A program made the translations under genes and the position numbers. The notes beneath the pieces were generated by a model. It made no database searches, was not told the origin of the DNA, and saw only the letters and a list, made by a program, of their open reading frames with translations. Below are positions 50,448 through 59,178 of a DNA stretch of 64,000 nucleotides, in pieces (the first letter of the stretch is position 1; each line of letters begins with the position of its first letter). The DNA is from Actinomycetospora cinnamomea (GTDB lineage: Bacteria; Actinomycetota; Actinomycetes; Mycobacteriales; Pseudonocardiaceae): assembly GCF_003096675.1 (NCBI RefSeq), contig NZ_QEKW01000013.1, positions 1 through 64,000 of the forward strand. The letters run 5' to 3'.

Positions 50448-50642
50448 ATGTCCTGCTGGTGCGGCCACGGCCCGTGGCACCACTACGGCTACGCCTACCC
50501 GATGCCGGTCTACCCGGCCGCGCCGTACCCGCCGCCGGACCGGGACCGGTCGGAGGGCGATCTGGAGCGTCGTCTCGCCCACCTCGAGGAGGAGCTCGGG
50601 CGCCTGCGGGAGGAACTGGCGGCGCAGCGCCGCAGCTCATGA
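50448..50642 (+). CDS. Small His/Cys-rich protein with a coiled-coil tail
   Basis: 64 residues from ATG 50448, with GGAGG seven bases upstream. The N-terminus MSCWCGHGPWHHYGYAY packs two Cys and three His, a likely metal-binding patch; a Tyr/Pro-rich middle follows; the C-terminal half (DLERRLAHLEEELGRLREELAAQRR) is a charged heptad coiled coil. No signal peptide. Resembles small, uncharacterised proteins seen in several Gram-positive genera. A good DosR-like box upstream suggests hypoxic expression. Confidence 0.75.
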   Translation: MSCWCGHGPWHHYGYAYPMPVYPAAPYPPPDRDRSEGDLERRLAHLEEELGRLREELAAQRRSS

Positions 50643-51786
50643 CCATCGTGCGGGGCGATGCCCGCCCGGTCACGCGGTGAGCAACCCGCGGCTACCGGGC
50701 TGACCGCGCGTCGCGTCGACGCGCCTCCACTCAGAACGGCGGGGGGTCGTCGGTGGTGTCGTCGGTGGTGGGGGGTGGGGGTCGGCGTCTGGTGGTGTTG
50801 CTCGGGCGTGGTCTGGGTCGGCCGGTGGCGGTGGTGGGCCACCGTTCGGGGGCTTCGGCTGCGGCCCGCTCGGTTTCGGCTCGCTCGGGGTCGGTCCAGC
50901 GGGTTGCGGTGGTGCCGTCGGTTCGGTCGCTGGGGGTGTCGGGGCCCCAGCCGTCGTCGGGCAGGGGCCGGGGGTGGGCGGCGGGGCGGGGCGCGGGGAG
51001 CGGTTCGATGATCGGCTTGGGAGTGGTGGTGTGCTTGACCCCGGCGCGGGTGCGGATCTGGAAGTGTCCGGGTCGGGGTTGGCGGACCCGCCAGCCGCCG
51101 TGGTGTTTGGCCTTGTGGTGGTGGCGGTCGAACACGCCGAGGTTCCAGTGCGCGGTGGGGCCGCCGCGGGCGCGGTCGTGGGTGTGGTCGAGCTCGGCGC
51201 GGTGGGCGGGGCGCCGGCAGGCGGGCGCCACGCAGTGGCGATCGCGGACCCGGACCCACCGGTCGGTCTCGGCGCGTGGGCGCCGGCGGGCGTGGTCGTC
51301 GGCGGTCTCGGGTGGCGGCGCGCCGAGGCGGGCTCCGAGGCCGGCGAGTCGGTGGTGGAGCTCGGTGAGCAGGGGAGCCCACGGGCCGTGCTCGTCGGGG
51401 TCGAGGGCGGCCAGCAGCGTCGTGGGGCCCTGGAGCTCGACGATGGCACGACACGGCGCGTCCGGTGGGCCGGCCCGGTCGGGAGGGCGCCGGTCTCGGC
51501 GGGGCCGGCGGGGTCCGGGTGGGTGGGGTCCGGGTCGGCGGTGGGCGAGCAGGACGTGGTGGAGGCGTCCGTGGTCGTCGGTGAGCACGATGCGCCACTC
51601 GCCGTCGCGGCGTGCGTGGAGCATGGTGCGGGCGTGGTGGGCCAGGACGTTGCCGTAGCCGGGCACGGTGGCCGGGTACTGGTCGAGCCCGAGCGCGGTG
51701 GACAGCCGCAGGCGCAGCTCCGAGGTCCCGTCGCGGATCCGCCCCGGGCGGGGATCGGGCCCCTCGATCATCGGCGGCAGACCGGA

Positions 51787-51842
51787 CTCAGCAAGATCGG
51801 GCTCCGACAGATCGGGCTCAGAAAGATCGGGCTCGGGAAGAC
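51787..51842. repeat. 15-bp tandem repeats in the HNH linker
   Basis: About four units around AGATCGGGCTC encode repeats of the SEPDL type on the minus strand. Confidence 0.65.
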
Positions 51843-51881
51843 CGGGCAGGTCCAGGACTCCCTGTTGCTCGACCGCCGGGT

Positions 51882-51982
51882 CCGTCTCGGTGTCGGTCTC
51901 GGTGTCGGTCTCGGTGTCGGTCTCTGTGTCGGTCTCGGCCTCGATGTCGGCCTCGGTGTCGGCCTCGGTGTCGGCCTCGGCC
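51882..51982. repeat. 6/12-bp tandem repeats (TETD/TEAD) in the HNH linker
   Basis: Repeats of GGTGTCGGTCTC and variants encode alternating Thr-Glu-Thr-Asp and Glu-Ala-Asp units on the minus strand, giving a highly acidic segment. Confidence 0.75.
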
Positions 51983-52213
51983 ATGTCGTCGCCCGCCGCG
52001 TCGTCGTCGGCGTCGTCGTTCGCGGCGTCATCGCCGGACCCGTGCTCGGCCGGGTCCTTCTCCTCGTGGTCGGGGTCGTGGTACCCGGTCTCGCCGGGGC
52101 GATGGTCGTCGCCGGCGGCGCCACCGTCACCTGGCGCGGCGTCCCCGCGGCCGCCGTCACCGCCGCCGCCGCGCCTCGAGCCGGTGGCCGGCCCGTCGCC
52201 GGGGCCGCCATCG

Positions 52214-52309
52214 TCGTCCGGCCCGTCGTCCGGCCCGTCGTCCGGCCCGTCGTCCGGCCCGTCGTCCGGCCCGTCGTCCGGCCCGTCGTCCGGCCCGTCG
52301 TCCGGCCCG
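52214..52309. repeat. Eight perfect 12-bp tandem units in the HNH linker
   Basis: TCGTCCGGCCCG is repeated eight times without change, followed by degenerate copies to about 52350. On the minus strand it encodes Gly-Pro-Asp-Asp. Perfect identity implies recent expansion by slippage. Confidence 0.9.
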
Positions 52310-53245
52310 CCGCCCGGCCCGCCGTTCGGGTCGTCGTCGGGCCCGTCGTCGGGGTCGGGGTCGGTGGGGCCGGCGGGTGGGTCGTCGGGCCCGTGGTCGG
52401 GCCCGGGGCTCTCGTGCCCGGCGTTGTGGTACTCGGTGGCCAGGACCACCGCGACGGCGCGGTCGTCGAGCCCGGCCACCGAGCCGTCGAGCAGGCGAGC
52501 CGCGACCGCGGCGCGCAGCGCGCCGACCGGGGTGAGCACCCCGAGGTGGCGCACCGCCGCGGTCAGGGCATCGACCCGATCGCGCATGGCCAGCCCCGTC
52601 GGGACCGCGACGTCGCAGACCGACAGCGTCGCGGTGCCCGACGGGTTTGGGCGACAGGATCACCCGCGCGTTCTTCTCCGCCCGCCGCGCCCGCCGCGCG
52701 GCCCATTGCGGATCCAGCGCGGTCGCGACCTGCTCGATGCGCCGGATCAGCTCCCCCACCGGCAGCGTCGGGGCCTCGGGCAGCAGCACCTGACACACGT
52801 GGCGGGCGTGGTCCTCGGCCAGATCCCGGGTCCACTCACACAACCGCACCGCCTTGGGCTCGTCGAGCCGGCCCTCCCACAGCGCCTCGCCCACCGCGGG
52901 CAGCCGGTCGATCAGGTCGTCGGCCAGGTCGAGCTTGCGGCCGGCCATCGCCCGCGACCACCCCAGCACCGCGCACACCTCGTCGCCGGAGAACTCGTCG
53001 AGCCCCGGGCGCCGCTCGGTGCGCCCGTCCTGCGCGCGCCCCAGGTGGTGCATCCCCTCGAGCAGCCGCGCGGTGCCCCGGTTCTGCACCCGCGCGCACC
53101 CCCGCACATAGGCGGCCAGATCCTCTCCGGTCAACGCGGCCGGCGACAGCCGCTCGAGCGCCGCGACCAGCTCCGGGCCCGGCGACAGCGCGTCCAGCCC
53201 GGCCGCCGGGCCGGGCCGCACGCGCTGATCGATACCCATGTCGAT

Positions 53246-53270
53246 GACGCTAGGCCCACCCCCCGACACC
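53246..53270. repeat. Conserved 5' leader of the DUF222/HNH paralogues, copy 2
   Basis: 24 of 25 bases equal 55-79; it sits just upstream of the HNH start at 53239. A related CGTTCT...GATC block recurs farther upstream of both genes. Confidence 0.6.
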
Positions 53271-53408
53271 GACCGCCGCTGCGCGGCCCTCCAGACCCCC
53301 GCCCGGATCACAGAACGATAACGATCCCCTCCTCACGTGGGGCGCGACCGAGGACGCGCGAGCCGGCCCACGACAGCCGCCATCACCACGGCGGCGGGCC
53401 GATCGGAT

Positions 53409-53906
53409 CTACGCCGATGTGGATCGGGGCACTGCCGCGCGATGGGCGCGGTCCGGGGGGACGACCGTGACCGGGCAGCGGCCCCGCAGGACGCAGCCGA
53501 TCGCGACGGGACCGGTCAGGCGACCGTGGGCGGCGCCGCGGCCACGGTGCCCCACGACGAGGAGGTCGGCGCCCTCGGCGGCGTCCACGAGCACGTCGAC
53601 CGGCGGTCCCCCGACCGCGACGACCTCGATCGCCGCCTCCGGCACCGGGGCCGCCACCGCGCGCCGGGCGGCGACCACCTCGTCCACCAGGCCGCGAGCG
53701 CGCGCCGTCGCCCCGGGACCCGGGTCGGGCGGCGCCGGCCGCCGCTCGAGCGCGAACAGCTCCGCCCAGTAGTCCGTCGGCACGTAGGCGACCACGACGC
53801 GGACGCCCACGTGCCGTCGCGCCGCCTCCGCGAGGGCGTGGTGCAGCGCGGCGCGGGACCCGTCGGAGCCGTCGACACCGACCACGATCGCCGGGCCGCC
53901 GCTCAC
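53409..53906 (-). CDS. Universal stress protein (UspA family)
   Basis: 165 residues from GTG 53906, overlapping the upstream USP stop by 4 bp. AIVVGVDGSDGSRAAL and VVGHRGRGAAHGRLTGPVAIGC: the final loop has Gly-Pro where Gly-Ser is usual. Last gene of the USP/CBS operon 56272-53409. Confidence 0.88.
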   Translation of the reverse strand: MSGGPAIVVGVDGSDGSRAALHHALAEAARRHVGVRVVVAYVPTDYWAELFALERRPAPPDPGPGATARARGLVDEVVAARRAVAAPVPEAAIEVVAVGGPPVDVLVDAAEGADLLVVGHRGRGAAHGRLTGPVAIGCVLRGRCPVTVVPPDRAHRAAVPRSTSA

Positions 53907-54397
53907 GGGGCGGCCGCCGTCGCCGCCCGGTCCTGCAGGACGCTCGCCGCGGTCGGCCTCGCCCGCACCACCGTCACCGGGCACGGCGCGTGCAGGACGC
54001 AGCCGAGGCCGACCGAACCGAGCAGGGCCGAGGCGACGGGCCCGCGGCCGCGGTGCCCGACCACCAGCAGGTCGGCGTCGCGGGCCGCGTGCACCAGCAC
54101 CGAGGTCGGCCGGCCGAGCCGCGCCCGGACCTCGACCGACACCCGGTCGCCCTCGACGCCCGCCAGCACCTCGTCGACGTGCTCCCGGGTCCCCCGGGCG
54201 GTCCTCTGACGCACCGCCTCGGGATTCACCGGCATCGACTCGACGTCGAGGGCGCCGATCGCCGGGGGCTCGGCGGCCGCGATCGCCAGGACCCGGCCAC
54301 CGCGCCGGCGCGCCTCCTCCACGGCGTACCGCAGCGCGGCGTCGGCGTCGGTCGAACCGTCCACGCCCACGAGCACGACCGGTCGTTGGTCAGTCAT
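53903..54397 (-). CDS. Universal stress protein (UspA family)
   Basis: 164 residues from ATG 54397. VVLVGVDGSTDADAALRYAV, ATP loop VVGHRGRGPVASALLGS, end CPVTVVRARP. Overlaps the tandem USP gene by 8 bp and the next USP by 4 bp, so it is tightly coupled. Confidence 0.9.
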   Translation of the reverse strand: MTDQRPVVLVGVDGSTDADAALRYAVEEARRRGGRVLAIAAAEPPAIGALDVESMPVNPEAVRQRTARGTREHVDEVLAGVEGDRVSVEVRARLGRPTSVLVHAARDADLLVVGHRGRGPVASALLGSVGLGCVLHAPCPVTVVRARPTAASVLQDRAATAAAP

Positions 54398-55337
54398 CTC
54401 CGTATCCCTCCGTCTCGTCCGGGTGGCCCGGTGTCGCGTCGCCGGGGACGACGACCACCGGGCACGGCGCGCGCAGCACGGCGCCGTGGGCGACCGAGCC
54501 GAGCAGCCACCGCGCGAACGCCCCGTGACCCGTACGCCCGACCACGACGACCGGGGCCGCGATCTGCTCGGCGACGTCCACCACCGCCAGGGTCGGGTCC
54601 TCCGCCCGCACCACCACCTCGATCGACGGGACGGGGTGGCGGCGCCCGTACTCGCCCACGACCCCGCCGACGAACTGCTCGACCCGCGGTCGCAGGCTCT
54701 CGCGGACGGCCGTCAGCGTCGTCGCCGGGAGGGGGCGGAACCCGACCGTCGAGGGTGGTGGCGCAGCTCCGGTGACCGCGACGACGTCGACCCGGCGGCG
54801 CAGCGCATCGGCCAGCGCGTAGCGCAGGGCGGCCGCGGAGTTCTCCGACCGGTCGATCCCGACGACGACGGGGCCGTCGGGCCCGGCCGCCCGGGGACGC
54901 ACCACCAGCACCGGGCACGGCGCCAGGGCGAGCAGGCGCACGCCGGTGGAGCCGAGCACCGCGCGCCCGACCATCCCGCGCCCGCGGTGGCCGACGACCA
55001 GGAGCTCCGCCCCGCGCGCGGCGTCGGCGAGCACCGGCGCGGGCGACCCCGCCCGGACCCGGACCTCGAGCGGGACGCCGCGCAGGGCCTCCGAGAGGTG
55101 CAGGGTCGCCTCGGCGACATACCGCTGCGCCTGCTCGAGCACCGCGGCCGCCATCCGGTCCGGCTCGAGGACGTCGGCGTCCCCGTCCCCCTCCGCCCAC
55201 GACCCCGGGGCGGCGTAGGCCAGCATCGCCGTGACCCCCACGCCGCGGCGGGCGGCCTCCTCGACGGCCGCCACCAGTGCGCCGGCCGCCGTCGTCGATC
55301 CGTCGACGCCGACGACGACGCCCGACGCCGCGGTCAT
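54390..55337 (-). CDS. Tandem universal stress protein (two Usp domains)
   Basis: 315 residues from ATG 55337. Domain 1: GVVVGVDGSTTAAGAL and VVGHRGRGMVGRAVLGS; domain 2: PVVVGIDRSENSAAAL and VVGRTGHGAFARWLLGS. Both halves keep a near-full ATP loop, so this is the most canonical tandem USP in the window. Overlaps the CBS gene by 4 bp. Confidence 0.92.
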   Translation of the reverse strand: MTAASGVVVGVDGSTTAAGALVAAVEEAARRGVGVTAMLAYAAPGSWAEGDGDADVLEPDRMAAAVLEQAQRYVAEATLHLSEALRGVPLEVRVRAGSPAPVLADAARGAELLVVGHRGRGMVGRAVLGSTGVRLLALAPCPVLVVRPRAAGPDGPVVVGIDRSENSAAALRYALADALRRRVDVVAVTGAAPPPSTVGFRPLPATTLTAVRESLRPRVEQFVGGVVGEYGRRHPVPSIEVVVRAEDPTLAVVDVAEQIAAPVVVVGRTGHGAFARWLLGSVAHGAVLRAPCPVVVVPGDATPGHPDETEGYGDD

Positions 55338-55780
55338 GCCCGCGGCCCTCCCGAGAGGAGCGCCGCGAGCAGGCCGGTGGTGGTCACGACCCGCAGCAGC
55401 GCGCCGTGGCGTGCCCGCACCGGCAGGGCGGGCAGTCCCGTACCGAGCAGCCGGTGACCCGCGTGGCGCAGGGAGTCGTCGGCGGCGAGCACGTCGACCC
55501 CACAGGGTCGGTCCAGGACGTCGTGCACGGTCCAGCGGTGCTGGACGAGGGGCCCACCGGCCGGCCAGCGCTCGGCGAGCGCCCCGGCCGTCACGACCGC
55601 GAGGGGCCTCCCGTCGCGCACGACCACCCCGACGTGGTCCTGGTCCTGGTGCAGCCGCGCCCAGGCCTCCGGCAGCGGGGCCGACTCGGCGAGCGTGGTC
55701 GCCGGCCGGGCGACGGTGTCCACCGGCGCGTCGAGGTCGATCGCGGGCACGGCGTCCTCCAGCGTCGTCGTGTCCGACAC
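55334..55780 (-). CDS. CBS-domain protein
   Basis: 148 residues from GTG 55780, GGAG upstream. Two weak CBS repeats: DTVARPATTLAESAPLPEAWARLHQDQDHVGVVVRDGRPLAVVTAG in the first half and TVHDVLDRPCGVDVLAADDSLRHAGHRLLGTGLPALPV in the second. Possible adenylate sensor encoded between two USP genes. Confidence 0.75.
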   Translation of the reverse strand: MSDTTTLEDAVPAIDLDAPVDTVARPATTLAESAPLPEAWARLHQDQDHVGVVVRDGRPLAVVTAGALAERWPAGGPLVQHRWTVHDVLDRPCGVDVLAADDSLRHAGHRLLGTGLPALPVRARHGALLRVVTTTGLLAALLSGGPRA

Positions 55781-55789
55781 CTCGGCTCC

Positions 55790-56272
55790 TCAGGCCGCGA
55801 CGGGCTCGGGGACCACGGTGACCGGGCACGTCGCGTGCAGGACGCAGCCCAGGCCCACCGAGCCGAGCACGACGCTGCCGAACGCGCCGCGTCCGCGGTG
55901 TCCCACGACGAGCTCGTCGGCCTCCCGCGAGATGTCGACCAGCACCTCGGCCGGCCGGCCGGGCAGGGCCTCGACCGAGACCTCCGGCGGCGTCCCGTCC
56001 CAGGCCGTCTCGGCGAGGACCTCGTCCACCATCTGCCGAGCCGCGGTGTACTCCTCCTCGCGCAGCGCGTCCGGGTCGGGCAGCGGAATGCCCGCGGAGG
56101 CCCCGTAGCTCCACGCCGCCCACACCTCGGGCGGGTCGTAGACGGCCACCGCTCGCACGCGGTCGCCCCGGCGCATCGCGGTCCGGATCGCCTCCTGCAG
56201 GGCGCGTCGCGAGCCGCTCGACCCGTCGATCCCGCAGACGATGACACCCTGCCGGGCGCCGTTCTCGGTCAT
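55790..56272 (-). CDS. Universal stress protein (UspA family)
   Basis: 160 residues from ATG 56272 with a purine-rich site. VIVCGIDGSSGSRRALQEAI and VVGHRGRGAFGSVVLGSVGLGCVLHATCPVTVVPEP are canonical; it is a close paralogue of 12276-12761. First gene of the operon 56272-53409, with a 9/10 DosR-like box 107 bp upstream. Confidence 0.92.
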   Translation of the reverse strand: MTENGARQGVIVCGIDGSSGSRRALQEAIRTAMRRGDRVRAVAVYDPPEVWAAWSYGASAGIPLPDPDALREEEYTAARQMVDEVLAETAWDGTPPEVSVEALPGRPAEVLVDISREADELVVGHRGRGAFGSVVLGSVGLGCVLHATCPVTVVPEPVAA

Positions 56273-56378
56273 GGTCTCCCCTTCCTCCTCGCGCGGCTCG
56301 CCGGCCGCCCCACCACGATCGTCTGGCGGCGCCCCGCGGGGCCAGAGCCGGACGGTCCGCCCGGCGTCCCGACCGCGC

Positions 56379-56392
56379 GGGGCGAAGGTCCC
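56379..56392. promoter_or_regulatory. DosR-like box (9/10)
   Basis: GGGGCGAAGGTCCC, with G for A at position 4, followed by GATC. It precedes the five-gene USP/CBS operon beginning at 56272. A poorer 7/10 site is 22 bp away at 56357-56370. Confidence 0.6.
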
Positions 56393-56407
56393 GATCAGGG
56401 CGCCGGG

Positions 56408-57238
56408 TCAGGAGGAGCGCGGCCACCAGGAGCGGCGGGGCGGTCCCGGCGGCGGGACGACGAGGACGGGACAGCGGGCCCGCAGGGTCACCGGGGCGAC
56501 GGGCGACGCCGCCACGGACGCCAGCACCCGGCCGCGTCCGGAGCGGCCGAGCACCAGCAGGCGGGCGCGCAGCGACAGGTCGACGAGCTCGAGGGCGGGG
56601 TCGCCCTCGGCGACCTGCACCTCCACCGGGACGTCCGGGTGGGTGACGTGCCAGGCGGACAGGCGGTCCCACCAGTCCCGGCGCTCCTCGGCGACCGCCT
56701 CGGCCTGGTCGTCCCGGGTCGCCGGCAGCGCCCGCTCGGGGTCGCGGACGCGCACGGCGAGCAGCGGCGCCCCCCGTTGCGCCGCGGCGTCGAAGGCCGC
56801 GTCGACGGCCTCGTCCGAGGTGCGCGGGGCCAGAGCCAGCACCACGGGACCGCGCGTGTGGGACGGCTCGTCCGGGACCACCGCCACCGGCTCGTAGGCC
56901 GTCTCCACGAGCTCGTCGACACCGGCCAGCCGCTGGGGCACGACGAGCATCCGGGCCCCCGCGGCGGCGCGAGCGAGCCGGTCGACGAGCGCCGGGCGGC
57001 CGGCGAGAGCGGCGAGCGCCCGGTCGAGAACCCGGCCGAGCAGCTCGGCCGGCCCACCCGCGGGACCCGGGGGCGCGGGGTCGACGAGGATCTCCACCCG
57101 CGCCCCGGTGCGGCCCGCGTGCCGGCGGGCCCAGGCGACGACGGCGTGTCGCCCCCGACCGGGGGGCGCGTAGGCACGCACCACCGCCGCCGCGGGGGGG
57201 TCGGGCGCGCCGGGCCGCGGCATGTCGGCGGTGTGCAC
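56408..57238 (-). CDS. Tandem universal stress protein, degenerate
   Basis: 276 residues from GTG 57238 (ATG 57223 is an alternative). Domain 1 (VVRAYAPPGRGRHAVVAWARRHAG) has lost the VDGS loop and ends with VAVVPDEP; domain 2 (GPVVLALAPRTSDEAVDAAFDAAA) ends LLVLGRSGRGRVLASVAASPVAPVTLRARCPVLVVPP, with only a partial ATP loop. It follows the CBS gene by 14 bp and is probably co-transcribed with it. Confidence 0.78.
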   Translation of the reverse strand: MHTADMPRPGAPDPPAAAVVRAYAPPGRGRHAVVAWARRHAGRTGARVEILVDPAPPGPAGGPAELLGRVLDRALAALAGRPALVDRLARAAAGARMLVVPQRLAGVDELVETAYEPVAVVPDEPSHTRGPVVLALAPRTSDEAVDAAFDAAAQRGAPLLAVRVRDPERALPATRDDQAEAVAEERRDWWDRLSAWHVTHPDVPVEVQVAEGDPALELVDLSLRARLLVLGRSGRGRVLASVAASPVAPVTLRARCPVLVVPPPGPPRRSWWPRSS

Positions 57239-57252
57239 GGACCCGTCCCGTC

Positions 57253-57687
57253 TCACCCGAGGTCGTCGAGCAGGAACCTGACCACGTCGCGCATCGAGAC
57301 GATCCCGGTCACGGGGCCGTTGTCGGGGTCGTCGCGCTCGCCGGGGCCCCGCACGAGGACGTGGCGGACGCGCGCGTCGACCATCAGGCGCCCGACGTCC
57401 GCGACCGACGTGTCCTCGCCGGCGGTCACCAGGTCGACGGTCATGAGGTCGGTCGCCTGGGTCTCGAGGTCGCCGCCGGAGGCGAGCACCGTGACGAGGT
57501 CCCGCTCGGAGATCAGCCCGATCGGCTCGTGGCCGTGCTGGACGACGACGACACCGATCTCGTCGAGCGCGAGCTCCTCGGCGACGTCCTGCAGGGTCGC
57601 GTCGGGCTCGACGGTGGCGAGGTTCCGGTCGACCACCTCCCGGACCGCGGTGGTCGCGGCGGCGGACGGCGTGCTGGTCGGGCTCAT
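57253..57687 (-). CDS. CBS-pair protein, Hrp1-like
   Basis: 144 residues from ATG 57687 after AGGAGGAG. Two full CBS motifs: DRNLATVEPDATLQDVAEELALDEIGVVVVQHGHEPIGLISERDLV and the second around TDLMTVDLVTAGEDTSVADVGRLMVDARVRHVLV...GIVSMRDVVRFLL. Size and arrangement match mycobacterial Hrp1 (Rv2626c), a DosR-regulon hypoxic-response protein whose ligand is uncertain. It diverges from 57872 across two 9/10 boxes. Confidence 0.87.
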   Translation of the reverse strand: MSPTSTPSAAATTAVREVVDRNLATVEPDATLQDVAEELALDEIGVVVVQHGHEPIGLISERDLVTVLASGGDLETQATDLMTVDLVTAGEDTSVADVGRLMVDARVRHVLVRGPGERDDPDNGPVTGIVSMRDVVRFLLDDLG

Positions 57688-57748
57688 CGCTCCTCCTGGG
57701 GCTGCGGGCTCGCCGCACACGCTGCCGCGCCCGCGGCCGCGACCGGCA

Positions 57749-57784
57749 GGGACGACGGTCCGCCGCGCCCGGGACCTCCGTCGC
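57749..57784. promoter_or_regulatory. Two 9/10 DosR-like boxes 22 bp apart
   Basis: GGGACGACGGTCCG (57749-57762) and GGGACCTCCGTCGC (57771-57784), with a further 7/10 copy (ACGACCCGCGACCC) at 57792-57805, 21 bp on. This is the best tandem in the window and lies between the Hrp1-like gene (minus) and the MgtC/DUF4010 gene (plus). Confidence 0.65.
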
Positions 57785-57871
57785 CGGCACCACGACCCGC
57801 GACCCTGGCCGGTCGCCTGCCGCCCGTGCGGCACTACGGGGCACCGCGTGCCGAGGGGAGGGGCAGCCCGG

Positions 57872-59143
57872 GTGGACACCGTCACCGCACTCGCGCACGT
57901 CGGGACGGCCCTGGCGATCGGGCTCCTGGTCGGCCTGGAGCGGGAGCACAGCGCGCGCCACGACCTCCCCCGCCCGTCCGCGGGCGCCCGCACCTTCGCG
58001 CTGCTCGCCGTGACGGGCGCGGTGGCGACGGCGCTGGGCGTCGCGGTCCTGGTCGCCGGCCTGGCGGCCGTGACGGTGCTGATGGTCGTCGGCTACCTGG
58101 CCGCCGTGCGCACGGCCGCGGAACCGGACCTCGGGGCCACCACCGAGGTCGCCGCCGTGGGCACCTACCTGCTTGGCGCCCTCGCCTGGACCCGGCCTTC
58201 GTGGGCCGTCGCGATCGGTGTGGGCGTCGTCGTCGTGCTCGCGGTCAAGCGTCCGCTGCACGACTTCGCCACCCGCCTCGTCACCGACCAGGACGTCGGG
58301 GACGCGCTGCGGCTGTTCGTGGTCGCCCTGGTCGTGCTGCCGCTGCTGCCCGACCGGCCGCTGGGCCCCTACGGGGTCCTCAACCCCTCGCGGATCTGGC
58401 TGCTCGTGGTGGCCCTCACCGTCGTCGGCTGGGTCGGCTACGTCGGCGTGCGCGCGCTGGGCGAGCGGATCGGGCTGCTGCTCGTGGGGTTCCTCGGCGG
58501 GTTCGTCTCCGCGTCGGCGACGACGCTGGTCCTGGCCCGCCGGCGGCGGCGCGGGGAGGTGGCGCCGGCGGTGATGCCGGCGGTGCTCGCCGCCAACGTC
58601 GCCACCCTGGTGCAGCTGGTCGTGGTGGTGGCCGTCGCCTCGCCCGCGGTGGCGCTGCGGCTGCTCCCGGCGGCCGGGGCCGGGGTCGTGGTCCTGCTGG
58701 CCGAGATCGCCTGGCTGTGGCGCCGAACGGCCGGCGCGCCTGCTCCGGCCGAGGACCCGCAGACGCCGGCGGACGAGAACCACCCCGCGGTGCGCCCGCT
58801 CTCGCTCACGGCCACCCTCACCCTCGCCGCGCTGCTGGTGGTGCTCCTGCTCGGCACGCGGCTCGCCGCCGAGCTCGCCGGCAGCGGTGGGGTCGCCGTC
58901 GCCGCGGTGGTCGGGGGGCTGGCCGACGCCCACGCCGCGTCGGTGGCCGCCGCGACCCTGGCCGGCACGGTCATCCCGGTCGCGACGGCGGCGGCCGCCG
59001 CCGGCCTGGCGCTGGCCGCCAACACCGCGACGAAGCTCGCCCTGGCGCTCGCGGCGGGCGGCGCCCGCTTCGCCGGCCGGTTGACCCTCCTGCTCGCCGC
59101 CCCCGTCGCGGCGGTCGCGACCGGGATCGCCCTCGTCCCGTGA
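57872..59143 (+). CDS. MgtC/SapB-DUF4010 family membrane protein
   Basis: 423 residues from GTG 57872, with GGGGAGGGG upstream. The N-terminal MgtC-like part (GTALAIGLLVGLEREHSARHDLPRPSAGARTFALLAVTGAVATALG, in the first 60 residues) carries the GLxVGLERE and G-x-RT blocks; the remaining 280 residues form the DUF4010 helices. About 11 helices. MgtC proteins aid survival under magnesium limitation and modulate membrane energetics; role here unproven. Confidence 0.85.
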   Translation: MDTVTALAHVGTALAIGLLVGLEREHSARHDLPRPSAGARTFALLAVTGAVATALGVAVLVAGLAAVTVLMVVGYLAAVRTAAEPDLGATTEVAAVGTYLLGALAWTRPSWAVAIGVGVVVVLAVKRPLHDFATRLVTDQDVGDALRLFVVALVVLPLLPDRPLGPYGVLNPSRIWLLVVALTVVGWVGYVGVRALGERIGLLLVGFLGGFVSASATTLVLARRRRRGEVAPAVMPAVLAANVATLVQLVVVVAVASPAVALRLLPAAGAGVVVLLAEIAWLWRRTAGAPAPAEDPQTPADENHPAVRPLSLTATLTLAALLVVLLLGTRLAAELAGSGGVAVAAVVGGLADAHAASVAAATLAGTVIPVATAAAAAGLALAANTATKLALALAAGGARFAGRLTLLLAAPVAAVATGIALVP

Positions 59144-59178
59144 CCCCGGTACCGACGGGCCACGACCGAGACGCGACC

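Larger units (their letters stand above)
50731..53239 (-). pseudogene. DUF222/HNH endonuclease-family gene with a frameshift
   Basis: The N-terminal DUF222 part runs from ATG 53239 in one frame to VILSPKPVGHRD; the family sequence continues in a second frame (MRDRVDALTAAVRHLG onwards) to 50731. Removing one base in the TTT at 52646-52648 restores SPNPSGTATLSVCDVAV, the expected family text. So it is one gene broken by a single inserted base, or a sequencing error. The C-terminal HNH nuclease (VRDRHCVAPACRRPAHRAELDHTHDRARGG, HWNLGVFDRHHHKAKHHGGW) is intact. A 300-residue acidic low-complexity linker made of three repeat types joins the halves. Paralogue of the fragment at 1-48. Confidence 0.75.

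Noticed and set aside
52214-52309. CRISPR-like or regulatory tandem repeat
   Set aside because: 12-bp units keep the reading frame and encode Gly-Pro-Asp-Asp inside the HNH gene linker.
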